A DNA stretch of 64,000 nt from contig CALUTO010000007.1 of the NCBI GenBank assembly GCA_944323735.1, forward strand, positions 1-64,000, in the 5' to 3' direction. The notes under the pieces are model-generated. The model did no database searches. It was not told the DNA's origin and worked only from the letters and a program-made list of their open reading frames with translations. Position numbers and translations under genes: made by a program. Positions 1 to 7,279 of this stretch are shown one piece after another (position 1 is the stretch's first letter; every line of letters begins with the position of its first letter). Origin of the DNA: Candidatus Gastranaerophilales bacterium (GTDB taxonomy: Bacteria > Cyanobacteriota > Vampirovibrionia > Gastranaerophilales > Gastranaerophilaceae).

Positions 1-330
1 AAAGAATGGGTGGAATAAAAAGCAAAAATCATATTGTTGAAGCTCACCATTTTTATACTTTACCTCCTGCGGGTCATGCCTGCAAGCCGCCTCATTAAGA
101 CAGAAAGATGTCATCCTGCTTTAAGCGTACTGCCGGTTTTGTTAGAAATTTTCCTCCATGCTCTCTTCCAACAAAAAAGTTTTAACAAAAAATATTACGA
201 AAAGTTACAATTTTTTAAATTTTTTAAATACTTTTTATATAAATGTTTTTATTATAATAGATACGTTTTTATGTATAGTTTTTGTATATAAAATCGTTTG
301 TGTAGCAAAAAAGCAGGGCGAGCATTTCAG
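1..330. other. Left-edge intergenic region with a GC-richer island
   Basis: I see no convincing complete gene here. Positions about 61-175 are clearly richer in G and C than the very AT-rich 180-300 stretch and contain short inverted repeats (GCGG/CCGC around 68-92 and GACA/TGTC around 100-113), so a structured leader or small RNA is possible. On the minus strand an AGGAGG (64-69) lies 13 bases ahead of an ATG at 48-50 whose frame is open to the left edge, so the first codons of a gene leaving the window are possible, but only about 17 codons are visible. A TATAAT at 253-258 is a candidate -10 for the + strand gene at 331. Confidence 0.35.
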
Positions 331-1257
331 ATGATTAGATTAGACATAGATTTAAGCTATCTTGCTAAAAATTATCAAATCGGTACGTCACGTATAAATC
401 AATATACGTACAAATCGATTGATGAAATCATGGAAGCTGAAGCCGCTCAAGGAAATACACAGGCAGCAGATTTTGAAACAGATGTTTTAAACAATCCCCG
501 TGAACTGTTGAAACTGTTCCGCTTAGCCAGTGCTGATAACAGATACAGGATTTTGAGAAACTTGAACACAGCAGAGCTTATCAACCTGCTGCAATATCTT
601 GAACCACAGGATTTATTAATGGGACTTATGTTTTTTACAAAAGAAAAATTGCTAAGCCTTATTTACAAACTGCCAAAAGAAAAAATGGCCAAAATTTTGT
701 TTAACAAAATTTCTCCGGAAAGATTTTTGAAAATGATACCTGAAAAAGAAATCGACAAATTTTTTGATTCAGACAAACTTGACAAAGAAAAAATAATGGA
801 TTTTATAAAAACAATAAATCCGGAAAAACTAAACAAAATGATGCAAAAATTCATCAAAAAAATGACCGGTCAAAAAACAGATAATCTGGAAATGGAACCG
901 GAACAGATTTTTGAATTTTTAGACAAGTTAAAACCGGATTATTTTAAAGAAGCATTAAAGTGTTTTGAAAGAGAAGAAAAAATGGGACTTATACTATTTT
1001 TGACAAAAGAAGAGCCAAAGCTTTTCAACGAGTTTTCAAAAGATGCTCTCATCTTCCCGTTCAAACAAATGGACAAACCGGACATTGTAAAAGCAATGAA
1101 CAAACTTGAACCGGAGGATTTGATAAAAATGGTTCAGGAGCTGCCTGACGATTTGCTGGCTGCAGTTGTAACACAGATAGATCCTCTAGAATTTGCCGGA
1201 ATTCTGGTAAGCTCCTACAAAGATATCCTGTCTGAAATTGGTATAGGCAACAGTTAA
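331..1257 (+). CDS. Alpha-helical repeat protein, MgtE-N/FliG-like
   Basis: This 308-residue soluble protein has no signal peptide or membrane segment. After about 60 residues it consists of degenerate helical units of roughly 20-30 residues, each opening with a turn such as LEPQD, LPKEK, ISPER, INPEK, LKPDY, LEPED or IDPLE. That spacing resembles the superhelical N-terminal domain of MgtE magnesium channels and the FliG armadillo-like repeats, but the MgtE CBS and membrane domains are absent, so it is not a transporter. The ATG at 331 is preferred over an in-frame TTG at 298 because the intervening residues do not resemble the rest. It is convergent with the next gene and overlaps it by 4 bases. 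Function is unknown; a scaffold or flagellar-motor role is speculation. Confidence 0.6.
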   Translation: MIRLDIDLSYLAKNYQIGTSRINQYTYKSIDEIMEAEAAQGNTQAADFETDVLNNPRELLKLFRLASADNRYRILRNLNTAELINLLQYLEPQDLLMGLMFFTKEKLLSLIYKLPKEKMAKILFNKISPERFLKMIPEKEIDKFFDSDKLDKEKIMDFIKTINPEKLNKMMQKFIKKMTGQKTDNLEMEPEQIFEFLDKLKPDYFKEALKCFEREEKMGLILFLTKEEPKLFNEFSKDALIFPFKQMDKPDIVKAMNKLEPEDLIKMVQELPDDLLAAVVTQIDPLEFAGILVSSYKDILSEIGIGNS

Positions 1258-1535
1258 TAGCCAATATAACGTCTTTTGTAATAGCTTCCTGCATTAAGAT
1301 CCTGGTGATTGTAGACTGCAGGTTTAATCATACGTGGAATTTTTTTCCAATTTTTTTTGCGTTTCGAATTCTTTGTTTCCTGTGCAGCTGCATCCATTTG
1401 TCCGCTGTATTCTTCCAAAATTACTGTACCGTCAGACGGATATTCTGCAGAGGGCGGCTCGTAATAGCTCTCTTCCGCATTTACAGATGCAATTGTTATA
1501 AAAACAAGAAACAAAATCCCCAACAGCTTCTTCAT
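1254..1535 (-). CDS. Small secreted protein of unknown function
   Basis: This 93-residue product starts with a typical Sec signal peptide: MKK, a hydrophobic run, and a likely cleavage after VNA near residue 20. The mature part of about 70 residues is rich in Glu, Ser, Pro and Tyr in its first half. It then becomes strongly basic (NSKRKKNWKKIP) and ends in a Tyr/Arg-rich tail. I recognise no family. A TGAGGT ribosome binding site precedes the ATG. The gene lies 12 bases behind the solute-binding lipoprotein and is probably the last gene of the spmA-spmB-lipoprotein transcription unit. An exported cationic protein is the most that can be said. Confidence 0.55.
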   Translation of the reverse strand: MKKLLGILFLVFITIASVNAEESYYEPPSAEYPSDGTVILEEYSGQMDAAAQETKNSKRKKNWKKIPRMIKPAVYNHQDLNAGSYYKRRYIGY

Positions 1536-1547
1536 TTTCTATTTACC

Positions 1548-2387
1548 TCATTTTATTTGTCTTTTCATTCTTTTTGACAGAATAAATTTGTCGGACTCAG
1601 ACGGAACCCACTTATGTTTCAATGCAACAAGTGTACCGTCCCTTGTTAATTCCTCCAGTATATTATCAATATCTATTGCAAGAGAATCTGTTGAATGCGA
1701 TTTTTTCATTGCAATAGCATAACCCTCTTTTGTGTATCTCTGCGGTAAAATTACAAATTCAGGATAATCCTGCGCAAATCCGGAAAGAATAGTATCATCA
1801 GTCGTAAATGCCATTGCTCTTTTTTCTCGAAGGGCACGGAAACCTTCTTCGTAAGTTTTATATCCGAGAACACGGGCTTCCGGCGCAAACCTTCTTAAAT
1901 TTTTTTCACCGGTTGTTCCCAGCACAACTATTGTCCTTTTTCCGTTTAAGTTTGCTATTGTTTCAACAGGGCTCCCCTGCGGTACCATTATTGCCTGACC
2001 AACTGTGTAATACGGTTTTGAAAATCTGACAACCTCTTCTCTTTGCGGGGTTATTGTCATAGTTGCAATCAATAAATCTACTTCACCGGAATTTAACTTT
2101 GCAATCCTGTTGTGGGGATAAACCTGTTTGAACACAACTTGTTTTTCATTTCCCAGTATTTTTTTTGCTATTATTCTGGCCAAATCTATATCATAACCCT
2201 TTAATACATTATCCCTGTCCACAAAACCAAAAGGTTTTGTATCATATTTTACACCGACAATCAGATGTCCACGTTCTTTTATAACGGTCAATTTGTCAGG
2301 CAGCTCCTCTTTTTTTCCGCACCCGCAAAGAATAAAAACTGAAAACAGAACAATACCGCATAATATTTTTTTTATCATAAACATCAT
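1548..2387 (-). CDS. Amino-acid-type ABC solute-binding lipoprotein
   Basis: This 279-residue protein starts with a lipoprotein signal peptide ending in an ILCGC lipobox (Cys near residue 22). A family 3 solute-binding domain follows, the type that binds polar amino acids for ABC importers. Typical features are the opening RGHLIVGVKYDTKPFGF, the GYDIDLARIIAKKI segment, VDLLIATMTITPQREE, and the lobe-2 start VVLGTTGEKNL. It should be anchored outside the inner membrane and deliver an amino acid to a permease. No permease or ATPase gene is adjacent, so it is an orphan here. Three ATGs compete (2387, 2384, 2375); AAAGGA sits best for the second. Ligand not assignable. Confidence 0.85.
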   Translation of the reverse strand: MMFMIKKILCGIVLFSVFILCGCGKKEELPDKLTVIKERGHLIVGVKYDTKPFGFVDRDNVLKGYDIDLARIIAKKILGNEKQVVFKQVYPHNRIAKLNSGEVDLLIATMTITPQREEVVRFSKPYYTVGQAIMVPQGSPVETIANLNGKRTIVVLGTTGEKNLRRFAPEARVLGYKTYEEGFRALREKRAMAFTTDDTILSGFAQDYPEFVILPQRYTKEGYAIAMKKSHSTDSLAIDIDNILEELTRDGTLVALKHKWVPSESDKFILSKRMKRQIK

Positions 2388-2421
2388 TATCCTTTACTAT
2401 TTATTTTAATTTTAACAAATA

Positions 2422-2961
2422 TTATAAAAATAGCCACCGTGCAACGATAATTGCTGCAATTATACCCGCACAGTCAGAAAAAACACCTGTCAATATTGCA
2501 TGCCTGAATTTTTTTATACCAACTGCTCCGAAATACACAGAAAGAATATAAAATGTTGTTTCAGAACTGCCTACCATGATTGCAGCAAGTTTTGTTGTAT
2601 AAGATTCCACATCATGCTGACCGGCAATATCTGTAAATAATCCCAAAACAGCACTGCCGGACAGTGAACGAACAATCATAACAGGCAGAACGTCAACAGG
2701 TATGTCGAATCTGTTTAAAATTCCGCCTAAAATCGATTGGAGAAGTTCAATTGCTCCGGAAGCTCTGAGCATTCCGACAGCCACCATTATAGCAAGCAGG
2801 TAAGGAACAATTTCAAATGTGACTTTTAATCCGTCTTTTGCACCGTCAATAAAAGTTTCGTAAACAGGAATTTTTTTTATCAAGCCGAACGTCAAAACTA
2901 AAATTATAATTAACGGAATCAGCCAGACAGAAATAACATCCATAGCTGCTTTCACTGTCAT
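2422..2961 (-). CDS. spmB: SpmB-like nucleoside-recognition (Gate) membrane protein
   Basis: This 179-residue polytopic membrane protein has about five hydrophobic helices. Family marks include VPYLLAIMVAVGMLRASGA, IVRSLSGSAVLG and MVGSSETTFYILSVYFGAVG. SpmB and SpmA carry Gate domains and were first described as spore maturation proteins involved in cortex dehydration. The pair also occurs in bacteria that do not sporulate, where its transport role is not settled. The start overlaps the spmA stop by 4 bases (ATGA), so the two are translationally coupled. Nothing else in the window suggests sporulation. Confidence 0.85.
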   Translation of the reverse strand: MTVKAAMDVISVWLIPLIIILVLTFGLIKKIPVYETFIDGAKDGLKVTFEIVPYLLAIMVAVGMLRASGAIELLQSILGGILNRFDIPVDVLPVMIVRSLSGSAVLGLFTDIAGQHDVESYTTKLAAIMVGSSETTFYILSVYFGAVGIKKFRHAILTGVFSDCAGIIAAIIVARWLFL

Positions 2962-3575
2962 TTTTCACCTCCGGCTTGCTCCGTATTTTTTATATTTTGA
3001 GCAGGCATAATTTTTTCAAGAATTTTTGCAATTATAATTGCTGACAAAAATGAAATTGTTGTGACAATGAGAGTCGGAAAAACTATTTCTGTCGGATTTT
3101 TTGCACCATTTGCAGCAAGAACTGCAATCACAGAAGCAGGCACAAGCTGAAAAGAAGCAGTATTCATTCCAACGAGCATGCACATATCATTCGATGCAGA
3201 ACTTTTATCTTTGTTCAGTTTTTGCAATCCCTTCAATGCCTGAATTCCCATCGGAGTGGCGGCATTTGTAACACCAATTGCATTTGCGGTAAAATTCATT
3301 GCAATATCACCGATAACAGGACTGTCTTTCGGAACTGACGGGAATAGGAATTTTGCGACAGGTGCCAGAAGTTTTGAAATCAAATTGACCAGCTCTGATT
3401 TTTCCGCAATCTTCATTACACCGAGCCAGAATGCCATTATACCGGCTAAATACAGCGCAACTTCAATTGCCTTCTGGGTGCTGCTTAACAGCGCATTTAT
3501 CAAGTGCTCCATTCTGCCGGTTATTGCTGCAGAAATTATTGATATTAAAATTATAAAAAACCAGATGTAATTCAT
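2958..3575 (-). CDS. spmA: SpmA-like nucleoside-recognition (Gate) membrane protein
   Basis: This is a membrane protein of about 205 residues and the partner of SpmB. The N-terminal helix MNYIWFFIILISIISAA is followed by family motifs including IMAFWLGVMKIAEKSELV, LFPSVPKDSP, IAMNFTANAIGVTNAATP and MLVGMNTASFQLVPAS. The last motif is the conserved Asn-containing Gate segment. The first ATG of the frame (3575) is used here; an in-frame TTG at 3596 would add seven residues, and neither has a clear Shine-Dalgarno sequence. It heads a minus-strand unit with spmB, the solute-binding lipoprotein and the small secreted protein, and it diverges from glyQ across a region containing two inverted repeats. 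Confidence 0.83.
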   Translation of the reverse strand: MNYIWFFIILISIISAAITGRMEHLINALLSSTQKAIEVALYLAGIMAFWLGVMKIAEKSELVNLISKLLAPVAKFLFPSVPKDSPVIGDIAMNFTANAIGVTNAATPMGIQALKGLQKLNKDKSSASNDMCMLVGMNTASFQLVPASVIAVLAANGAKNPTEIVFPTLIVTTISFLSAIIIAKILEKIMPAQNIKNTEQAGGEK

Positions 3576-3636
3576 TGTTTTATCATGACAAAACAAAAAT
3601 TAATTGGCAAAAACATGAATTTTGTTACAATTTAAA

Positions 3637-3736
3637 TGCTATGGTACAATCATAGCAAATTAATTGTTATAAAGGCGAAAACCACGTATTGCATGCGTCT
3701 TGAATGTTACATAAATTGCAAACTATTTATAACAAT
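3637..3736. repeat. Two inverted repeats between spmA and glyQ
   Basis: TGCTATG (3637-3643) and CATAGCA (3651-3657) form a 7-bp hairpin with a 7-base loop. ATTGTTATAAA (3663-3673) and TTTATAACAAT (3726-3736) form an 11-bp perfect inverted repeat spanning 52 bases. Both lie upstream of the glyQ promoter, so if transcribed they would belong to the spmA leader or to a separate RNA; an operator role is equally possible. Confidence 0.45.
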
Positions 3737-3739
3737 GGT

Positions 3740-3768
3740 TTGTAAAATAAAATTTATTATTATATAAT
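3740..3768 (+). promoter_or_regulatory. Sigma-70-type promoter for glyQ
   Basis: TTGTAA at 3740-3745 and a perfect TATAAT at 3763-3768 are separated by 17 bases. The predicted start of transcription near 3775 gives a leader of about 27 bases before the TTG start codon of glyQ at 3802. Confidence 0.7.
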
Positions 3769-3801
3769 ATTAGAGCTAAATGTGTAGGAATAGAGAATAA
3801 A

Positions 3802-4677
3802 TTGGCTTTAACATTTCAGGAATTAATTTTAAATTTATCAAAATTTTGGTCAGACTACGGATGTATAATTCAGCAGCCATACGATATTGAAAAAGGCGCA
3901 AGCACAATGAACCCTGCGACATTTTTGCGTTCACTGGGACCTGAACCCTGGAATACGGCTATGGTTGAACCCTGCAGAAGACCGACAGACGCAAGATATG
4001 GAGAAAATCCAAACAGACTCGGCCACTATTTTCAATATCAGGTAATTCTGAAACCTTCTCCTGACAATGCACAGGAACTTTATTTAAAAAGTCTTGAAGC
4101 AATGGGCATTGATTTATCAAAACATGATGTCAGATTTGTGGAAGACAACTGGGAATCTCCTACTCTGGGTGCAGCAGGTGTAGGCTGGGAAGTGTGGCTT
4201 GATGGTATGGAAATCACACAGTTTACATATTTCCAGCAGGTTGGCGGTTTAGAAATCAGGCCTGTTGCTCTGGAATTGACTTACGGACTGGAAAGAATTG
4301 CAATGTATCTGCAAAATGTAAACTCGGTTTATGACGTTATGTGGAATAATGAACTGAAATACGGTGAAATTTATCTGCAAAATGAAATTGAACAGTCTAA
4401 ATATAATTTTGAAGTTTCAGGTGCAGAAAGATTATTCAAACTCTTTGATATTTTTCAGGAAGAAGTTGAAAATTGTGTAGAAAACAGTCTTGTACTACCG
4501 GCATATGATTATGTTTTAAAATGTTCACACACTTTCAATCTGCTGGATGCCAGAGGCGTCATCAGCAAGGATGAAAGAATTAATTTTATAAACAGAGTCA
4601 GAAGAATGGCTGCGATGGTAGCTAAACTATACGTAGAACAGAGAGAAAAACTGGGTTTCCCCTTATTAAAAAAATAG
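3802..4677 (+). CDS. glyQ: Glycyl-tRNA synthetase alpha subunit
   Basis: This 291-residue protein is the usual length for the alpha chain of the alpha2-beta2 bacterial glycyl-tRNA synthetase, a class II enzyme that activates glycine and charges tRNA-Gly. The diagnostic opening [18 protein letters not shown] is followed by [23 protein letters not shown], the motif-2 region [18 protein letters not shown] and [15 protein letters not shown]. These leave little doubt. The start codon is TTG at 3802, fixed by alignment to the family N-terminus and by AGGAA about 11 bases upstream. The beta subunit gene glyS, needed for activity, is not adjacent and not in the window. An amino acid permease follows 16 bases later and may be cotranscribed. 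Confidence 0.97.
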   Translation: MALTFQELILNLSKFWSDYGCIIQQPYDIEKGASTMNPATFLRSLGPEPWNTAMVEPCRRPTDARYGENPNRLGHYFQYQVILKPSPDNAQELYLKSLEAMGIDLSKHDVRFVEDNWESPTLGAAGVGWEVWLDGMEITQFTYFQQVGGLEIRPVALELTYGLERIAMYLQNVNSVYDVMWNNELKYGEIYLQNEIEQSKYNFEVSGAERLFKLFDIFQEEVENCVENSLVLPAYDYVLKCSHTFNLLDARGVISKDERINFINRVRRMAAMVAKLYVEQREKLGFPLLKK

Positions 4678-4693
4678 TAAAGGACAAATTTAC

Positions 4694-6325
4694 ATGAGCC
4701 AAGACGTAACAGAAGTAGGGCTGGTTGAGCATTTCGTTTCAAAATTGCTGAAAACGAAAAATCCTGACGATATGCTTGCTCAATCCGCACAAACAGGACT
4801 AAAAAAAACACTGAACTGGGTTGATTTAATTGTATTGGGTATTGGTGCAGTAATTGGTGCCGGTATTTTTTCAATGGTCGGCTCAGCTGTTGTTGGTACG
4901 GCAGAGCATCCGGGTGCAGGTCCCGCCTTAATTATTTCAATGATTATAGCGGCAATTGCATGTATATTCTCAGCATTATGTTATGCAGAATTTGCATCGA
5001 TGATTCCTGTTTCCGGCGGTGTATACACATACACTTTCGCAACAATGGGTGAACTTGCCGCATGGATAGTAGGCTGGGTGTTAATGCTGCAATACACCAT
5101 CGGAAATATTGCAGTAGCTTGCAGCTGGACAGGATATCTGCTTCAGTTTTTGAGAGGTTTTGAACCGTATACTGCACATCTTCCGGCGTTTTTGCAGGGT
5201 ATTGCCCATCATATAATGTATCCTCCGCTGTGGCTTGTGAGTGATTACGGAACAGCAAAGGCTGCATATTTAAAAATGGGATTAAATCCGGCAGACCACA
5301 TTCCGCATTTGTTCGGCTTGATACCGGTATCAGTAAATGTTCCCGCTATATTAATGATACTGCTCGTTACGGCAATTCTTGTCAAAGGTATTTCCGAATC
5401 CAAAAACATGGCCGGAATAATGGTTATCATAAAACTTGTAGTAATCGGTTTATTCATCGGTGTCGGAATGTTTTATGTAAAACCCGACAACTGGACTCCG
5501 TTTATGCCTAACGGACTTGGAAGTGTATTGATTAGTGCATTTACTATTTTCTTTGCATACACAGGTTTCGATGCAATTTCAACTGCGGCAGAAGAAACGA
5601 AAAATCCGCAGAGAGATATTCCGATAGGTATTATAGGTACACTTGTTCTTTGTACGGTAGTTTATATTTTTGTAGCACTTGTTTTAACAGGTGTAGTCAG
5701 ATGGGATATGATAAATATCCATGCGCCGATTGCACATGCAATGCAGGTTACAGGTCAGGGATGGGTTGCAGGACTTATTTCTGTAGGCGCACTGACCGGT
5801 TTGACTTCAGTTTTGCTTGTTATGCAGCTTGCCGCAACAAGAATTTTATTCTCAATGGCAAGAGACAATTTCTTTCCGGGTGTTTTGAAAAAGGTTCATC
5901 CCGTGTACAAAACACCTCATGTCATTACATGGGTTGTAGGAATTGCAATGGTCATCGGATGTTTATTCCTTGACTTAAACCTTGCCGCAAGTCTTTGTAT
6001 CTTCAGTGTCTTTACATCATTTATAATTGTTTGTATCGGTGTTTTAATACTGAGAAAAACCGATCCGGACAGACCGAGACCGTTCAGAGTTCCATGCTCA
6101 CCTTTATTTCCGGCACTCGGTATACTTCTGTGCGGAACACTGATGGTTGTAGCAATAATAAGTATGGGCAAAACAGCTTTGTTGTTCCCTCTGTGGCTAT
6201 GTATCGGACTTGCTATATACTTCTCTTACGGATATAAACGCAACCGCCGTATGGAAGCTATTGAGGACAAAAAAAGGGCAAACAGGGAAGCCCGCCAAAA
6301 AGCTGCTGCTGTTTCTAAAAAATAA
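4694..6325 (+). CDS. APC-family amino acid permease
   Basis: This 543-residue inner-membrane transporter belongs to the amino acid-polyamine-organocation superfamily, cationic amino acid transporter branch. A soluble N-terminus of about 35 residues leads into the first helix with the substrate-binding unwound motif GIGAVIGAGIFSMVG. The conserved segments FASMIPVSGGVYTYTFATMG, FFAYTGFDAISTAAEE (helix 6 region) and NPQRDIPIGI follow. The last 30 residues form a basic cytosolic tail. About 12-14 hydrophobic helices are visible. It should take up amino acids by proton or cation coupling; the exact substrate cannot be read from sequence. It follows glyQ closely and is followed by a hairpin terminator. 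Confidence 0.9.
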   Translation: MSQDVTEVGLVEHFVSKLLKTKNPDDMLAQSAQTGLKKTLNWVDLIVLGIGAVIGAGIFSMVGSAVVGTAEHPGAGPALIISMIIAAIACIFSALCYAEFASMIPVSGGVYTYTFATMGELAAWIVGWVLMLQYTIGNIAVACSWTGYLLQFLRGFEPYTAHLPAFLQGIAHHIMYPPLWLVSDYGTAKAAYLKMGLNPADHIPHLFGLIPVSVNVPAILMILLVTAILVKGISESKNMAGIMVIIKLVVIGLFIGVGMFYVKPDNWTPFMPNGLGSVLISAFTIFFAYTGFDAISTAAEETKNPQRDIPIGIIGTLVLCTVVYIFVALVLTGVVRWDMINIHAPIAHAMQVTGQGWVAGLISVGALTGLTSVLLVMQLAATRILFSMARDNFFPGVLKKVHPVYKTPHVITWVVGIAMVIGCLFLDLNLAASLCIFSVFTSFIIVCIGVLILRKTDPDRPRPFRVPCSPLFPALGILLCGTLMVVAIISMGKTALLFPLWLCIGLAIYFSYGYKRNRRMEAIEDKKRANREARQKAAAVSKK

Positions 6326-6371
6326 TCAGTCAAAGTAGTGCGGATTGTGCACAGGTGAAGAAATTGAATGC

Positions 6372-6402
6372 AAAAACCGGTTTTTACTAAATCGGTTTTT
6401 GT
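6372..6402 (+). terminator. Hairpin terminator after the permease
   Basis: AAAAACCG (6372-6379) pairs with CGGTTTTT (6393-6400) around a 13-base loop, so the stem itself supplies the U-rich end. It lies about 50 bases after the permease stop codon. Confidence 0.5.
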
Positions 6403-6566
6403 ATATTCCTTCAAAATAATTTACCTGCAAACCTAAAGAACTCAGACCGATTGGTGCCGAATCATTGTCAAATTTGCATATCCAATTTGTGCAACAAGTT
6501 TTCATTGCATGCATATACCTGATAAAACGGATTAATGTTCTTCTGTAAAAATGTAAGTTTTTCATG

Positions 6567-6572
6567 TATAAT
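6567..6572 (+). promoter_or_regulatory. Candidate -10 box for the DUF1858 gene
   Basis: A perfect TATAAT lies 50 bases ahead of the ATG at 6622. No good -35 hexamer is present at the right distance, so this is only a partial promoter call. Confidence 0.4.
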
Positions 6573-6621
6573 ACTTATTAATGATATAAAAAAGAAAATC
6601 AATGTAGGAAAGGACTAAATT

Positions 6622-6822
6622 ATGTCACAAAAAGTAACCAAAGATATGAGCATAATAGATATTGTGCAGCAACACCCTGAATCTCTGGAAATTTTTGCAA
6701 AATACGGAATGGGCTGCATAGGCTGCGCAGCAGCAAAATTTGAAAATCTTGAAGCCGGTGCTAAAGTTCACGGATTTGATCCTGATGAAATGGTTGCTGA
6801 AATAAATGCATTAATAGGTTAA
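6622..6822 (+). CDS. DUF1858 redox-disulfide domain protein
   Basis: This 66-residue soluble protein consists almost entirely of a DUF1858 domain, the domain described as hybrid-cluster-protein-associated redox disulfide and related to the N-terminus of ScdA/RIC iron-sulfur repair proteins. Visible marks are the opening VTKDMSIIDIVQQHPE, the loop FAKYGMGCIGCAAAKFE with the paired cysteines (Cys32 and Cys35 by count), and the end LEAGAKVHGFDPDEMVAEIN. A role in redox sensing or iron-sulfur/NO stress is suggested by the family, but no hybrid cluster protein gene is nearby. AGGAAAGG precedes the ATG, a TATAAT lies about 50 bases upstream and a strong terminator follows, so it is probably monocistronic. 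Confidence 0.88.
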   Translation: MSQKVTKDMSIIDIVQQHPESLEIFAKYGMGCIGCAAAKFENLEAGAKVHGFDPDEMVAEINALIG

Positions 6823-6852
6823 TTATAAACACAAATTCTTATCAAACCAGAC

Positions 6853-6886
6853 AAAAAAGAAAACACTAATGTGTTTTCTTTTTTTA
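6853..6886. terminator. Bidirectional terminator between convergent small genes
   Basis: AAAAGAAAACAC (6855-6866), a TAAT loop and GTGTTTTCTTTT form a 12-bp perfect stem flanked by A-rich and T-rich tracts. It can end transcription from both the DUF1858 gene and the convergent 47-residue gene. Confidence 0.8.
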
Positions 6887-6912
6887 ATAAATAAATTCTG
6901 TTTTTGTTTTTA

Positions 6913-7056
6913 CTAATCTTTAATTTCAATAGGTACTGTGGCTAATTTTGAATATCTGAAAATTTTATTTTCCTTACTTTTTTCTTCTTTTTCTTCCACT
7001 ACAAAATCATCTGCACCACGACCGATTAAGAATTTCATAAACTCGGGACTAAACAT
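6913..7056 (-). CDS. 47-residue hypothetical protein
   Basis: This short gene reads MFSPEFMKFLIGRGADDFVV, then a Glu/Lys-rich stretch, and ends TVPIEIKD before a TAG. Support comes from an AAGGTG ribosome binding site a few bases before the ATG, a TATAAT on the same strand at 7076-7081, and a terminator just after the stop shared with the convergent DUF1858 gene. Codon use matches neighbours (AAA, GAA, ATT rich). The product is small, acidic in the middle and has no signal peptide. I recognise no family. A longer open frame on the opposite strand over the same bases has no ribosome binding site and low-complexity content, so this strand is preferred. Confidence 0.6.
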   Translation of the reverse strand: MFSPEFMKFLIGRGADDFVVEEKEEKSKENKIFRYSKLATVPIEIKD

Positions 7057-7207
7057 GAACACCTTCACTTTCCTTATTATATATATAAACACAAAATATA
7101 TTCTTCATGTTCATATTAATTGTGTAATTTTTACAATTTTTAAAATTGTATATACCGGAAAATGCAGATTCACAGGTAGAAAGCCTTGAATTTACCAGTC
7201 GTGTAAC

Positions 7208-7245
7208 AAAAATCACGATTTAAGTTTCTAATCGTGATTTTTATA
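7208..7245. terminator. Bidirectional terminator after kdsC
   Basis: AATCACGATT (7211-7220) pairs with AATCGTGATT (7230-7239), flanked by A and T runs on the two sides. On the minus strand it lies about 35 bases beyond the kdsC stop codon. Confidence 0.75.
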
Positions 7246-7279
7246 TACAATCTACATATTTTTATTGTTTTTATATTTT

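Noticed and set aside
34-291. 85-codon open frame at the left edge on the + strand
   Set aside because: Phe/Lys/Tyr-rich product from AT-rich DNA, no ribosome binding site, and it crosses the possible promoter of the next gene.
6326-6565. 79-codon open frame on the minus strand between the permease and the DUF1858 gene
   Set aside because: No ribosome binding site, its ATG abuts the -10 of the next gene, and the permease terminator hairpin lies inside it, producing the repeated KNRF residues.
6938-7189. 83-codon frame on the + strand opposite the 47-residue gene
   Set aside because: It contains the leader and terminator signals of the minus-strand gene, has no ribosome binding site, and gives a low-complexity product.
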